Assembly (NCBI RefSeq): GCF_010015445.1
Contig: NC_053126.1
Location: forward strand, 14,882,669-14,946,668
Direction: 5' to 3'
DNA: 64,000 nt
Source: Perca fluviatilis
Taxonomy: Eukaryota > Chordata > Actinopteri > Perciformes > Percidae
The notes beneath the pieces were generated by a model. It made no database searches, was not told the DNA's origin, and saw only the letters and a program-made list of their open reading frames with translations. Both the position numbers and the translations under genes were made by a program. This document shows positions 13,184-27,400 of the stretch, in pieces (position 1 is the stretch's first letter; every line of letters starts with the position of its first letter).

Positions 13184-13735
13184 GTTTCAGTGCTGGAATA
13201 AGTACATTTACTCAAGTACTGTAGTGCAATTTTGAGGTAGCCTAGTACTTCACTGGAGTACTTCCATTTTATGCTACTTTATACTTCTACTACATTTCAG
13301 AAGCAAATGTTGTACCTTTTAATTACTTTTATTTGACAGCTTTAGTTACTTTGCAGATTCAGATTATTTATACATAGACTAATATAAATCAACACATGAT
13401 GATAAATTATTAATAAATTAAGATATCTGGGAGTAGGCCAATTAACCCACATTTACCAGCTGCAACATTAGTGATGCTTGCTAATTAATGCATCAATAAT
13501 TTTAATCTATTAGATTATATAGCCTACATTATTCTGAAACGGCCATTCTGCATAATGAGTAGGCTTACGTTTGGCGTTTTAATCGGCTTTTTTGATGCTA
13601 ATGCCTTTGTACTTTTACTTCATTGTAAGTTTCACACTGTGGGAAAAAAAAAGTTTCACACTATGGTATTGCTACTTTTACTTACTTTTGAAATATGAGT
13701 ATTAATATTTACAGTCTATGGGCTGGATTGATATG
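13184..13735. repeat. Teleost interspersed element ('tactcaagtac' family), copy 1
   Basis: AT-rich non-coding element with 'agtacatttactcaagtact', 'cttctactacatttcagaa' and 'ttactttgcagattcagatt'. A second, longer copy is at 50215-50735 and a fragment is at 52440-52540. The family is widespread in percomorph genomes. It lies between otop2 and tvp23b. Confidence 0.65.
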
Positions 13736-13804
13736 TTTGGCACTTTTGAGTCAGGCACATTTAAAGCCACACTTCCTTCGGGTCCTTAGCACACGGTTTT
13801 GTTT

Positions 13805-13820
13805 ACATCCACGTCACCAG
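13805..13820 (+). promoter_or_regulatory. CCACGTCA element near the tvp23b start
   Basis: CCACGTCA at 13809-13816, read on the minus strand as TGACGTGG, matches the core recognised by ATF6/XBP1 and CREB-type bZIP factors. It sits about 50-60 bp upstream of the tvp23b start codon, in a stretch without a TATA box. The role is inferred from position only. Confidence 0.35.
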
Positions 13821-13861
13821 GAAATACATCCCGTGTGTGTCAACATCTCTTAGCTACATCC

Positions 13862-16501
<2,640 letters not shown>

Positions 16502-17983
16502 AGTTGAAGAGGAGGAGTGAAGACACATCAGCAGTGTAATGGACACTTTATATTTACTTGCTTCCTGTTGGTCTTTTCTGAGGATGTATGGGTTTTTGTA
16601 ATTTCACTCTTTACAAGATTTTGATCAAATTGATTTTGTATGTTGTTTCTCCCAATTCATTGACTGATGAATTCAGGAATAAGTGCCAAAACTTTTCTAA
16701 TAATTAAAATAAAATAAAATGTGGTTGCTTTTGAGAATGAATGTCATGCAGTAGTTTTGGCAGTGCGTTAGTTCAGAGCAGTTATACTTTTGACTGATGT
16801 AAGGTAGTCGTGAAATGTAATCACGATCAAACCATTACTTTACATTGCTTTGTCACAGTCCCTAATAGGCTTTAATTCATCTTACAGCAGGAGTTAATAA
16901 TGTTAAAATGCCTTTCTGATGGAATTTGTATCAAGGCAGTTTTTTTTTTCTTAAATATGACATTGTCGGGTATGGCATGGGAGAAGTTTAAAATGTTTTG
17001 AAATAAGTGTTACTTGGGATGGGTTTCTTATACAAAAACTGGTGATTTACCACGGACTTCTCTGTGAAATTGTTGTTTCACAGAAAAATAAATGAATAAA
17101 TACAACAATAAACGTATAACCATACTTTCTGGCATGTCAACATATTGTATATTGAACTGTAATTTTAAGTGAAATAGTATAACAAAGTGTACTCTGGGGT
17201 TTCATAGGATGTTAAAGTGTAAGCATTACATTTTCTTGACATGTTTTCAAAAACCAATATATTCACCTCTCATTTCAGCAGCTTTGTTCTAATGGTGGAG
17301 ATAAACAGAGTTGTGAATTATTCAGATCAGATGAAGTCCTCCTGGTTGATCAGGTCCAAGTCAGAGTACATGTAGAAGTACTGACAGACTGGTGACCTAC
17401 TGCACTTGGATTTACAGTATTTCTGTGGAAGCTTACCAAGTGCAGTAGGTCGCCAGTCTGTCTGTAGGGAATAATTCAACCACTAGGTGGAAACAAATGA
17501 ACAACCGTGTTTAGCAGATGCTGTGTCCCATTCACTTTTTCATGTCTTTTCCTTGCATTTAATATGTTTGAATTTGTGTAGACATTTAGTATAATTAGCA
17601 TTTATTCCATGGATTAAACTTCCTGAAAAATCTATATTTTAATACTGCTAAACAAGTCCTGAAGATGTTGTTATTCAATATTGCAGAATCTCCCACTTTT
17701 GAGAGCTGAAGGAACATGGTTTTTTTATGTGTGCAGATATCCCAGTTTTAAATAACAGTTTAATATACTCGTGTCTCAAAAGTATATTAGGAGTAAAGGA
17801 TGAAATTATTTTATTTGCGATTTTCAGAAATATGCCAACACATCTTTATCAGACATCGAGAGCAAACAATGAGCCTTTGACATATTGAGAATTGCATCAA
17901 TCTTTGAATCTTTGCATTTGTATTTTGAATTTGAATTTATGAGTGAGAACAGCTCAGTTTAGTGTTTTATATATCGGTTTTAT
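16502..17983. other. Intergenic region between tvp23b and the receptor pseudogene
   Basis: Holds the tvp23b 3' UTR (AATAAA-like AAAATAAAATAAA near 16705-16720) and AT-rich sequence. No other coding exon is seen. The one notable structure is the long hairpin at 17379-17466. Confidence 0.55.
17379..17466. ncRNA. Near-perfect 31-bp stem hairpin, microRNA-precursor-like
   Basis: The left arm 17379-17409 and right arm 17436-17466 are reverse complements over 31 bases, with one mismatch and one position that is a G:U wobble on the plus-strand transcript. The loop is 26 nt (17410-17435). The total of 88 nt is the size and shape of a vertebrate pre-miRNA. I do not recognise a known mature sequence. 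The high pairing could also mean a young inverted-repeat element, so the ncRNA type is tentative. Confidence 0.4.
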
Positions 17984-20900
17984 TTACCAGAAATCAAAAT
18001 GGTTGACTGTACATGTATAGTTTATCATCACATACGTCATGGCAAAAAAGTACATAGTGCCTAGTATTAAATAGAACCAGAAATATGTCTTGTCAATCTT
18101 GTTGGCAACCATCTGATTTCTCTCAATTTTCATAGTCTGTGCGTCAAGAGCTTCCAGGAAGTTGAACACCTTTCTGAGCATTCGACTGTCCTCCTCTGAA
18201 CCGTTCAGTTGAACAACACTAATGTCAGCTTTGACTTCTGTTGGGATTTAAGACACAATCAGAGTAGTCATACAGTGTTATTTAGTTAATCAAAAATCAA
18301 GACTTTGTGAGCATCAAAATACCTTACTTAATACCAAATACTGCAGTACAGACTCAACACATGCAGTACTTGTTTATCAAGTCCTCCTCACCCTCATCCT
18401 CTTTCTCGTCATTGTGTCCTGTGTTTTCTGGGACTGACCCCTTGGAGCTGAAAATGAGGCTGCCGTCTTTGGCCAACCGTGTCAGCATCATGGACACCAG
18501 CATGCTCAATACCATGAGGACCAGACAAACAGCGAAGTGGATTCCTGCGGCACAGACAAGACAGTTTAGTGACTCAGTAAACTGTAATGCTGTCGATGTA
18601 CAGTATTTGGACTGTGAGTGTGTTTGTGAGCTGACTGACGGATGATGGGGTTACACTGGCTGTCTCCGGGGAGCTGATCGTTGAGGGTGTTGAGGAACAT
18701 GGTGAAGCTGAGCACCAGAGTGACCTTGACCTTCCAGCGGCAGAGAGAAGCTGAACACATCAGCTAAGATGATCAGAACACTGGGCAGCAGTAACGTTAA
18801 GAAGGGGTTCAGAAAGTTGAGGCTCAATGCCACCTGAGGAGTATGGCAGACAGAATTTAACAGTACAATATAAAAACAGCTTTTCATTGTTTTTAGAACT
18901 GCTGGCTTAAATATTAGTATGTGAGTGGAAAAAATCTTAAATAATTTTCAACAACAACATATTTTCTTACTTAATCGATTAGTATTTAGTATTTGTTTTA
19001 CTATAAAATGTCAGAAAATAGTGATGACATTTATTCATATATGACAGGTATGACAAATAAGAAAAACAACAAATCCTACTCGACTACTCGTTTAGTTCTA
19101 ACCTCATCAGACATGTCACTATTAATTTCAAAGTTCAAGCACAAAAATGAGAATGAATGGTCTTTATCATTACCTATATTAAGTATAAAAGACTATTTCA
19201 TATGTTCATGAACTTACCATGATGTAATTGCGATCATCTCTGTTTATATGTTGCCGGAGGGCCACACTGTCAGTTTGCCAATCTCCATCGTTACCATCAA
19301 TCATGATCACCTTACCAAATACCAGCTCTGTACCACATCCTGAAGAAAACGAAGCGTTCTTTAAAAGAGAAGATGAGCAGTGAACTCTACTAACATTGAC
19401 AGACTCATGATGGGCAGTTTTGACCTACATTATATAAACATTTGAACCTTGAGCCGTTAGCCTCAAGCTGCAATGAAGAGCGAGCTACAGAGGTCTGATG
19501 AGCTCACTTCTTTCTAACTTCACAACTCCAGATTGTTTTTTTTATTTTCAAACTTTTAGTTTTCAGCCTATACTGACTGCCTCAAGTGACATGACCTGAG
19601 ACAATTTATCCGACTTTGGGCAGCTCCCTGATGAGGAATGATCATAGCTGAATAATATTTAAACCACCTTACCTATATTGTCTCCTGTACTTCTGCATTC
19701 ACTCATTTTAACAGCTGACATGGTAAAGTGAGGATTTGCCACAAAAAGCTGCATGCAACATTTTGGCAGGAAATAAATATTTGTAATTACATACAACTCA
19801 CATGCCTTTTACCCTAAGCTAAATGTGTATTTATGCTCATTTCACATTGTTGGACACATTCAAATAGCAATCCTAACAGGAAGAATAAAGCACATTTTTA
19901 AAAGCATAGATGTAAAGGAAAAACATAACCACACCATAGGATACATTAAAATCTTCTTCAGGATTAACACATAGGCCTACATGTATGTGAAATAATAAAA
20001 TTAAGGGCATTATCACTTGCTCTAAAACTTGAATAAAATATGTTTATTCGTGAATTGCTGAGCTCACCATCTTTGGACCACATTTGGATCGCGATGGGGC
20101 ATTCATCACTAGTGAAGGCATAGTTGAAAAGGTTGACTTCACAGTTCACCTCTGCATTTATGATCACATTATGCTTCACTGTGCCATTACTGTTTACCAG
20201 CAGATCACTGAAGGTGTGCTCCATAGTTATTGTTATTCTGCCCAGGTGAGAGACAACAGCTGTGTGAGATGACGACCAAGCAGTCAATGAAATTGAATTT
20301 GTGATAAGTTATGTAACTCACCCATTTTTTACATGGAGTTCTGGGGTCCAGACTTTATTTACTGGCAGGACCACTGTATCATATGGGTAAACTGATGTGT
20401 TCTATCCCAAATCAGGATCGATCCATGCCTGTGGTTTCAAAAAATATTATGTGAATAAAACATACTCTATATCTTCTTTTTTTGTCCATATAAGTATTGA
20501 CTTGAAGCTTACAAGTGAGGCTTGCAGCCAACTTATTAGGCGGAGATTCTTTGTGTCCTGTTAAAAATAACATAAAATGTGGTAAGACTTCCTGTATGTA
20601 TTTTTTACTTGATCAAAACACATTCTCATCTCAGCACATCTTCAGCAGGTTAACATTTCCAAAACTTAGGAATAACACCACCAGAAATTGTCAATTACAA
20701 GACAAAGATTAATTAAGAATATTTGTCAAGTTATAAGAGGAGAAACAAAGAATTATTCTCAGTTATCACTACAAAAAAAAATGTATGCAATACAATACTT
20801 ACAACTGACAGAGTCTGGTACTCAATGAGTGGCACGTAAATCTTTTGGGTGCAGTTTTCATACTGAGGCTGAGATAGACGTCTTTTACTGATCAACATTT

Positions 20901-21115
20901 CAGCCAGACATCTGCGTTTTGTGCAGTTGGAGTCAGCATGTCCACATCCTGATATTAGAGAGTACACCAAAGCTTGGAATATTTTTAGAAATACTTCGCC
21001 AAGCATAATTCCTCCTAAAATAATGCCGTCTGAAATAAAACTTACACTTACCTATTGTTAGAAAGTTCAGTAGGAAGATAATCTTCCACAGACTGTGGGT
21101 AAGAAATCTCAACAT
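17984..21115 (-). pseudogene. Cys-loop receptor of the 5-HT3/ZACN type, nine exons, nonsense plus frameshift
   Basis: Minus-strand exons are 21115-21052, 20948-20803, 20557-20513 (45 nt), 20428-20322, 20237-20068 (170 nt), 19339-19218, 18833-18640, 18544-18392 and 18237-17984. This is the classical 5-HT3 subunit exon pattern with GT-AG ends. The parts run in order: signal peptide (MLRFLTHSLWKIIFLLNF), extracellular domain, a Cys-loop with exactly 13 residues between cysteines (exon 5), M1 (NPFLTLLLPSVLIILADVF), M2 (KVTLVLSFTMFLNTLNDQLP), M3 (IHFAVCLVLMVLSMLVSMM), an acidic M3-M4 loop, and M4 (FYLILGTMYFFAMTYVMI). Two lesions are seen. TAG at 20404-20402 stands where the family has Trp in 'LxWN' (codon 94). 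A net frameshift in the M1-M2 linker near 18730-18745 puts M2 in another frame and removes the usual Gly/Arg-rich residues. Without them the product would be a cation channel subunit. Splice sites are intact, which suggests recent loss or assembly error. Confidence 0.88.
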
Positions 21116-22130
21116 TTCTGACTATAAGTCTTCACGTGTGACTAATAACTGCACATTGACTAACAGCTGTGTGCAATCCTTTTAAGGTTTCAGACTGAAA
21201 CAACACTTAAATAGGCCTGTCGTTGATATTTAAGCACAACAACACATAGGCACACTAAGACAATATGACCGACCAACAATAGTGTGAGAATAAGATCGCA
21301 TGTTCAGTGCATCCCTCAGTGATCCTGTGCAAACAGGACACAAGTGCAATTACTCTCACTGTCTGTTTACCTGCCAGCCGAGCATATGTAGCTCCAGCTG
21401 CTATTTGTCAATATAGCTTGGCATGCTACTCTGCATTACAATGGGACTGTGGCTGTCATACAGCAGAATGAGCGGAAGCCCCCTGTAATGGAGACACGAG
21501 TTAACCTGAAAGTCTCCCAGTCATGGGTGCAGGACAAAGACTGTAGTTTCAGTGCGGTCGAGGGACTGCGTGTCTTCTGCAGAATGGCCATTATACATAC
21601 ACTTTGTTTTGACAGCTGGATGATGAATTCAGTTTATTTTATTTATTTATTTTTACTTTTGACAATATGGCTCATTAGGTTTTATAAAACTAATCTTCAT
21701 TTATATGACATTCATTTATACTGCCCCCCCCCCCACACACACACACACACACAAACATGTGTATATATACATATAGTATTTACAACTATTACTTTTATTA
21801 CTTTTTCAATATCACTGCCAATATTTTTAATATCATGCACAACATATTACTTTTGTTATTTAGCTTACTTATTTAAATATAATTATCTTGTCTATTAGGC
21901 ACTGGTAGTAATTGTTTTTGAGCAATCTCTGGCACACTAATGTCCTTTGGGATTAATAAAGTTCTTGCTTCTTTCTTATATGATGGGGTACACGGTTGTG
22001 TCATCTGCAATGATGTAGATGTAACATATTTATAAAACAGAACAAAGAGTGCCATTGTCTCAAGTGTTATTCTCTAATAAAAGTTTACATTACATTACAT
22101 TTAATTTAGATGACTTATTGGAAGTTGCTT

Positions 22131-22136
<6 letters not shown>
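21116..22136. other. Intergenic region upstream of the receptor pseudogene
   Basis: No coding exon is seen. It contains a C-run and CA microsatellite at about 21723-21752 and AT-rich sequence. Short open frames have no family signature. Confidence 0.5.

Positions 22137-22197
<61 letters not shown>
22137..22197 (+). repeat. (AT)n microsatellite, left flank of a Tc1-like element
   Basis: About 60 bp of AT/TA. A shorter AT tract (23102-23120) then an AC tract follow the element on its other side, so the element probably inserted into the microsatellite at a TA. Confidence 0.93.
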
Positions 22198-22200
<3 letters not shown>

Positions 22201-23101
22201 TCACCTAAAGAATTATTAGGAACACCTGTTCAATTTCACGTTAATTAAATTATCTAATAAACCAATCACACAACAGCTGCTTCAATGCATTTAGGAGTGT
22301 GGTCCAGGTCTAAACAATCTCCTGAACTCCAAACTGAATGTCAGAATGGGAAAGAAAGGTGATCTAAGCAACTTTGAGCGTGGCATGATTTGTTGGTGCC
22401 AGATGGGCTGGTCTGAGTATTTCACAATCTGCTCAGTTACTGGGATTTTCACGCACAATAATTTCTAGGGTTTACAAGGAATGGTCTGAAAAAGAAAAAA
22501 CATCCAGTATGCTGCGGTCCTGGGAGGCGAAAATGCCTTGTTGATGCTAGAGGTCAGAGGAGAATGTGCCGACTGATTCCAGCTGATAGAAGATCAACTT
22601 TGACTGAAATAACCACTCGTTACAACCGAGGTATGCAGCAAAGCTTTTGTGAAGCCACAACATGCACAACCTTGAGGCAGATGGGCTACACCAGCAGAAG
22701 ACCCCACCGGGTGCCACTCCTCTCAACTAAAAATAGGAAAATGAGGCTACAATGTGCACAAGCACACCAAAATTGGACAGTTGAAGACTGGAAAAATGTT
22801 GCCTGGTTCTGATGAGTCTCAATTTCTGTTGAGACATTCAGATGGTAAAGTCAGAATTTGGCGTAAACAGAATGAGAACATGGATCCGTCGTGCCTTGTT
22901 ACCACTGGGAAGGCTGGTGGTGGTGGTGGTGTAATGGTGTGGGGGATCCCTTTTGCCTTCAGAACTGCCTTAATTCTTTGTGTCATTGATTCAACAAGGT
23001 GCTGGAAGCATTCTTTAGAAATGTTGGGCCATATTGATAGGACAGGGTCAAACACGGACGGTGTTAGTATGGTGTTCCTAATAATCCTTTAGGTGAGTGT
23101 G
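22198..23101. mobile_element. Defective, rearranged Tc1-like transposon
   Basis: The terminal inverted repeats 22198-22228 and 23071-23101 (31 bp, one mismatch) begin with CACTCACCTAAAG and are flanked by TA-rich sequence. About 22250-22950 on the plus strand codes for N-terminal to middle Tc1 transposase: a helix-turn-helix part with frame breaks, then LTEITTRYN, then WTVEDWKNVAWFDESQFLLR with the catalytic DE region, and GGGGVMVWG. From about 22955 to 23055 the coding sense is reversed: the minus strand reads ISKECFQHLVESMTQRIKAV, the transposase C-terminus. The second catalytic Asp and the last acidic residue region (DNAPCH...PIEHLW in relatives) are missing. Not functional. Confidence 0.88.
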
Positions 23102-23133
<32 letters not shown>

Positions 23134-23329
23134 TACAGTATGTACATTTTTATAGGTGCCTATGTCATTTCTTTGTTTATTTTGGGTTCCTTTAATTCAT
23201 AGAAAGTTGGCAAAAATGGACCAAAAACAGTTGGAGGTATTGGAGTGTCTTCAATCAAGTGAAGTTCCTTATGAAAAGGGGATTATTTATTTTATTTTAA
23301 ACCTTTCATTGACTGTAAAATGGTATGCA

Positions 23330-23670
23330 CTATCTGAGCTGTACAGCCGCTCAGTGATCAGGAAAGCCAATCTGATCACAGAGGACCCCTCTCACCCTCT
23401 CCATTACTCCTTCCAGCTATTACCATCAGGCAGACGTTTTAGGGTACCACTGGCCCGAAAAAACACCTACAAGAAATCCTTCATCCCCTCTGCAATAGCC
23501 ATATTGAACAGCACAAAATGAACACCACAGTCAGCTGATACCATAACACCCCCATTTCTTGTTTTTATATGTCCGTATGAATGTCTCTTTGTGACTGGAG
23601 CCTTGTCAAAGACAATTTTCTGTAACCCTTGTGTAACAGACAATAAAGTATTATCTTATCTTATCTTAGG
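23330..23670 (+). mobile_element. 3' end of an L2/Rex-like LINE
   Basis: Frame at 23340-23520 reads LYSRSVIRKANLITEDPSHP, then HYSFQLLPSGRRFRVPLARK and KKSFIPSAIAILN. This is the conserved C-terminal tail of L2/Rex-type LINE reverse transcriptase proteins. A 3' UTR ends in AATAAAGTATTATCTTATCTTATCTTA, the short tandem tail typical of this group. It is 5' truncated, and the reverse transcriptase domain itself is absent. Confidence 0.78.
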
Positions 23671-23704
23671 CACTACTTTTCAGTTGTGTCAATATGCATT
23701 TTCT

Positions 23705-24485
23705 GTATTATATAGAATAGAATAGAATGCCTTTTATTGTCTTCATACCCATGTACAACGAGATTGAAGCAACTCCTTTTCCAGTGTCAACATGTACATA
23801 AGAGAAATGTAACATAGTAGTGCAAAAGAAAAGGGGGGGGTAAGGTGCACAGTTTTGAGATGCTATATACATATATAAAAATAGAAAGATTAATATGGTT
23901 TGTATACAGTGTGATACGCAGTGTGAAATGATATTGCACAGTAATGAAAATGCACAGAATTATCAGTGTTATCAAAAGTATTAAATATTATATATTGCAC
24001 AGTGGGAAGAAGAAAGTCTGGGGTTGGGGGTAAGACTGTGAAGTCAGCCATGTTCAAAGTGGTTATGGCTTTTGGGAAGAAACTGTTCTTCAATGATGTA
24101 CAGGGGGTTAGGTCGGTGCTGTTCTTCCTGAAGTCGACAATGATCTCCTTTGTTTTCTTGGTGTTCAGAGCCCGGTTGTTCTCTGAACACCAGGCTGCCA
24201 AGTTCAGGACCTCCTCTCTGTAGGCTGCCTCGTCTCCCTTTGAGATGAGTCCGACCACTGTGGCGTCAGAAAACTTGACGATGAGGTTGTTGTTGTGGGT
24301 CGGACTGCAGTCGTGGGTATAGAGGGGTCTCAGCACACAGCCCTGTGGGGAGCCGATGCTCAGCGTGCGAGTGGAGGGCCCGTCTGGGGCCGATTGGGGA
24401 GAAAGTCCTTTATCCAGGCGAGATGTGAGAGGGGGGAGGCAGATGATTGTATTGAAAGCTGAGCTGTAATCCATTAGAGAAACAT
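23705..24485 (-). mobile_element. 5'-truncated, internally deleted LINE reverse transcriptase fragment
   Basis: The minus-strand frame runs from about 24450 (SLMDYSSAFNTI) through SIGSPQGCVLRPL, YTHDCSPTHNNNLIVKFSDA, SKGDEAAYREEVLNLAAWCS and TKKTKEIIVDFRKN. These are the reverse transcriptase palm motifs. The catalytic YADD/FADD box is FSDA here, and part of the fingers domain is deleted, so the copy is dead. The 3' end towards 23705 has an AATAG/ATTCT tandem tail. It faces the 3' tail of the plus-strand LINE. Confidence 0.82.
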
Positions 24486-24489
24486 GTTC

Positions 24490-27400
24490 TTTATCTTGAA
24501 TATGTTGCGTATGTGTCACACCTGATTGGTTTCAAATATGTCAGAAAAACAACAGCCTTCACTGTTTCAAAAGCTCTCCATGCTGCTCAGGCTCAACCTC
24601 CTTCTTTGCACCACCTTGTGGGGGAACTGGTGCATGTCTTTCTTTTCTTCTTCTTTTTTTTTGTTTTTAAATCTGGTTCAGGTGTTGTGAAGAAAATACG
24701 ACAATAGGCTCTCCTCTTTGTCTGTCACCCAGGTTCTAAACACATCTCTGCATTCTTGGTTCATATCTCCAAATCAGTGTCCTCTCACCACATAAATCCC
24801 ACTGCTATGAAGAAAACTAAGCTGTCCCTCCCAACATGTTGCTGCTATTTTAATATGTTGTTTTTCTGCTGACATCAACTTTTACTTTCATTTTCTAAAC
24901 AAATATTGTATTGCTTGTATTGTTTATAGTACTGATAATAAGTCATATTATTCAGTTACATTTTCAATTATATATATAATCTATATTTAGCTTAGTTTTT
25001 CTGTTTTGTAAATCGTATCTCTTGACACATTGGATGCTGTGTCTTAGTGTGGGACACTAAATCAATACATAAATCACAATACTTTCCTGGACTTTCACAG
25101 TTTATGATTTTATTATGTACTGCAGTAAAGGAAGTAATACAATAATCTTTCTGTCTGTGCTTTCACTCATTCGTTATATAGCTGCTGGCTGTAAATCTCA
25201 GACTGATGAACTAGGTTATCTCTTAGAGGAATGTCTTTTAACTCTGTCTTCACACATCATCTTAAAAAACCAATACGTAATGAATCAGGAAGGTTTCAAA
25301 GGGGAAGGGAGGTCATGTTCTATTTTTAAAAACACAGCGAGGTTTTGCTTGTGTTGTCAACCTATTTACAACAGCTTTGGATGCTCTTATGACTGCAATA
25401 AAAGTTAAGTGTGTCCTGGTGGCTCGGCTGTGATCTCTCTTGTCTAATCAGAACCAAATTGAAAGAGCAAATCCTTGTGCCAGAACCTAATGGAGCAAAG
25501 GTTAACTTTCTGTCTAACCAATCAAGGAAATTCAAAGGGAATTGATTCAAATATACAGGGCTTTAAAATGACCTATAAATCATCAATATTTCATTTGCCT
25601 TTATCATTTTGTGGAATTACGCAATTTCTATTTCGTCATCCAGAAGCAAACAGTTAGAGGACATTTAATTCTTTTGTCCTGAGGAAAATATTCCACAGGT
25701 CATTCAGTCTTCCAGATTGTCCAATAAGGTTTCAGACGGAAGGGATAGCTGTGATATCAGAATAAAATGGAACTTTGTCTCAGGGCTAGGCCGGCCCCCA
25801 ACACTCTGTGACCAACTCAACTTGGAGGTTACTTCCAAGGTGGCAGCAACACATCGTTTAATGCTCGGCAGAACTGATGAGACATCTGACAAACTCTAGT
25901 TTCTACTTTGCAAGTAAGTTGATAAATTGAAATATGTGTGCTTTTTTAAAAGACGTATTCAAAGTAATAAACAAGAATTCTGACATAAATAAAGTGGAGC
26001 GAACAAAATTTTCTATTAATAATTCTTCAAACGCTTGCAGGATTCTGGTGGTAAGTTTAGTGCCATAGATTTTACTGGTCTAACTGTAAAGAATCTTAAA
26101 GTTACTAAATAATTACTAATGCAGCGGAATAGGTACACAATTCCACAGAAAAATACTTGAAAATATGAGCAGGGTCAAGCCAGCCAAAAGGGAAATAATC
26201 AACCACAAGTTGCAATAATTAAACATTATAAATTAACTCACTGACAAACAAACATGACAGCAATTATAATTATTATTATTGAGTATTGACATGAACTGAA
26301 GAAACGTCATGAAATAAATGAGGGTCATGGTAAAACGTGATTAGTTTTGTTATATTTAGTTGTTTTTTTTCCTATTTTGTTTGTGAATTCATGTTAAATA
26401 TGGGGAGACATCAACAAGTTTTAGTACATCAACTGCATCAATTGGAATTTTTATAAGCATAAACCCTCATATAACAAAATATAACACAAACTAACTCCTG
26501 GAGCTACAATGAGAGGTATACAATTTTTTTTTTTTACAAGAAAACATTGGGTAATTCTGCAGGAATCATGATATTTAATTCAGAACTCTGAGTCAAACGT
26601 ATTAGTCCAGTGTGCTCTCACATAGCACAGCCTGCAATGTCAGTTCTAGCTAACAAACACACATATACAAATGCTATGTACAGATAAAGCCGATAGAATA
26701 ATCTTGGAACCACCATACCATAACAACATGGGCTAGTCTTGGAAATATTCCCTACTCGTTTTATAACTCTGTGATACAAGGAGGGAGAGCTGGTGGAGCC
26801 CAGTGACCCTTTTTGTCCTGTAACATGTTCTTGTCCTCCTCCATGGACTCAGTGATTTCTGTTTAGAAATCAACTGTCTGAAACACTGAAGACACTGCAG
26901 CTTATGAGGCAAGAATTCTTGTTCTTATAAATGCATGTTGACTTGTTAACTTGTTATTTGTCTATGAATTTTCCTCTACTTATTTACAATACCGTCACCA
27001 CCTGCTGCAACATTATTGTGGCATCACAGTCAATGCAAAATATATTAGTAATTCTACAACACCAGAGATGAAACGTTTGAATTGTGTCTGCTTATTTTGT
27101 TTGTTTTATGAACCTTTAATGAAACACACAAAAACTAGAGTGTAACTAGAAGGTTTTTAATTGTTGCAGTTTTGCTCCTAAAGGTCTCGTGCAAGACGGT
27201 GCATATTTCCACAATCTTTGACCTGTGTGTTCAATTAATGCTTACCAGTGAACAGGAGCCCATTTAAACTAGTGGATCAACATTTATCTAACTGACAGAA
27301 CCACTGGGTTTTAAAGACTGCACTTGGCAATTTTGCATGTTTTATACTTAACTATTGAAAAGCCATTTATTCTGAGATAAACATCAGCTACGTGCTATCA

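Noticed and set aside
25704..25899. Overlapping 60-residue frames on both strands
   Set aside because: No homology, no splice or promoter context; expected by chance.
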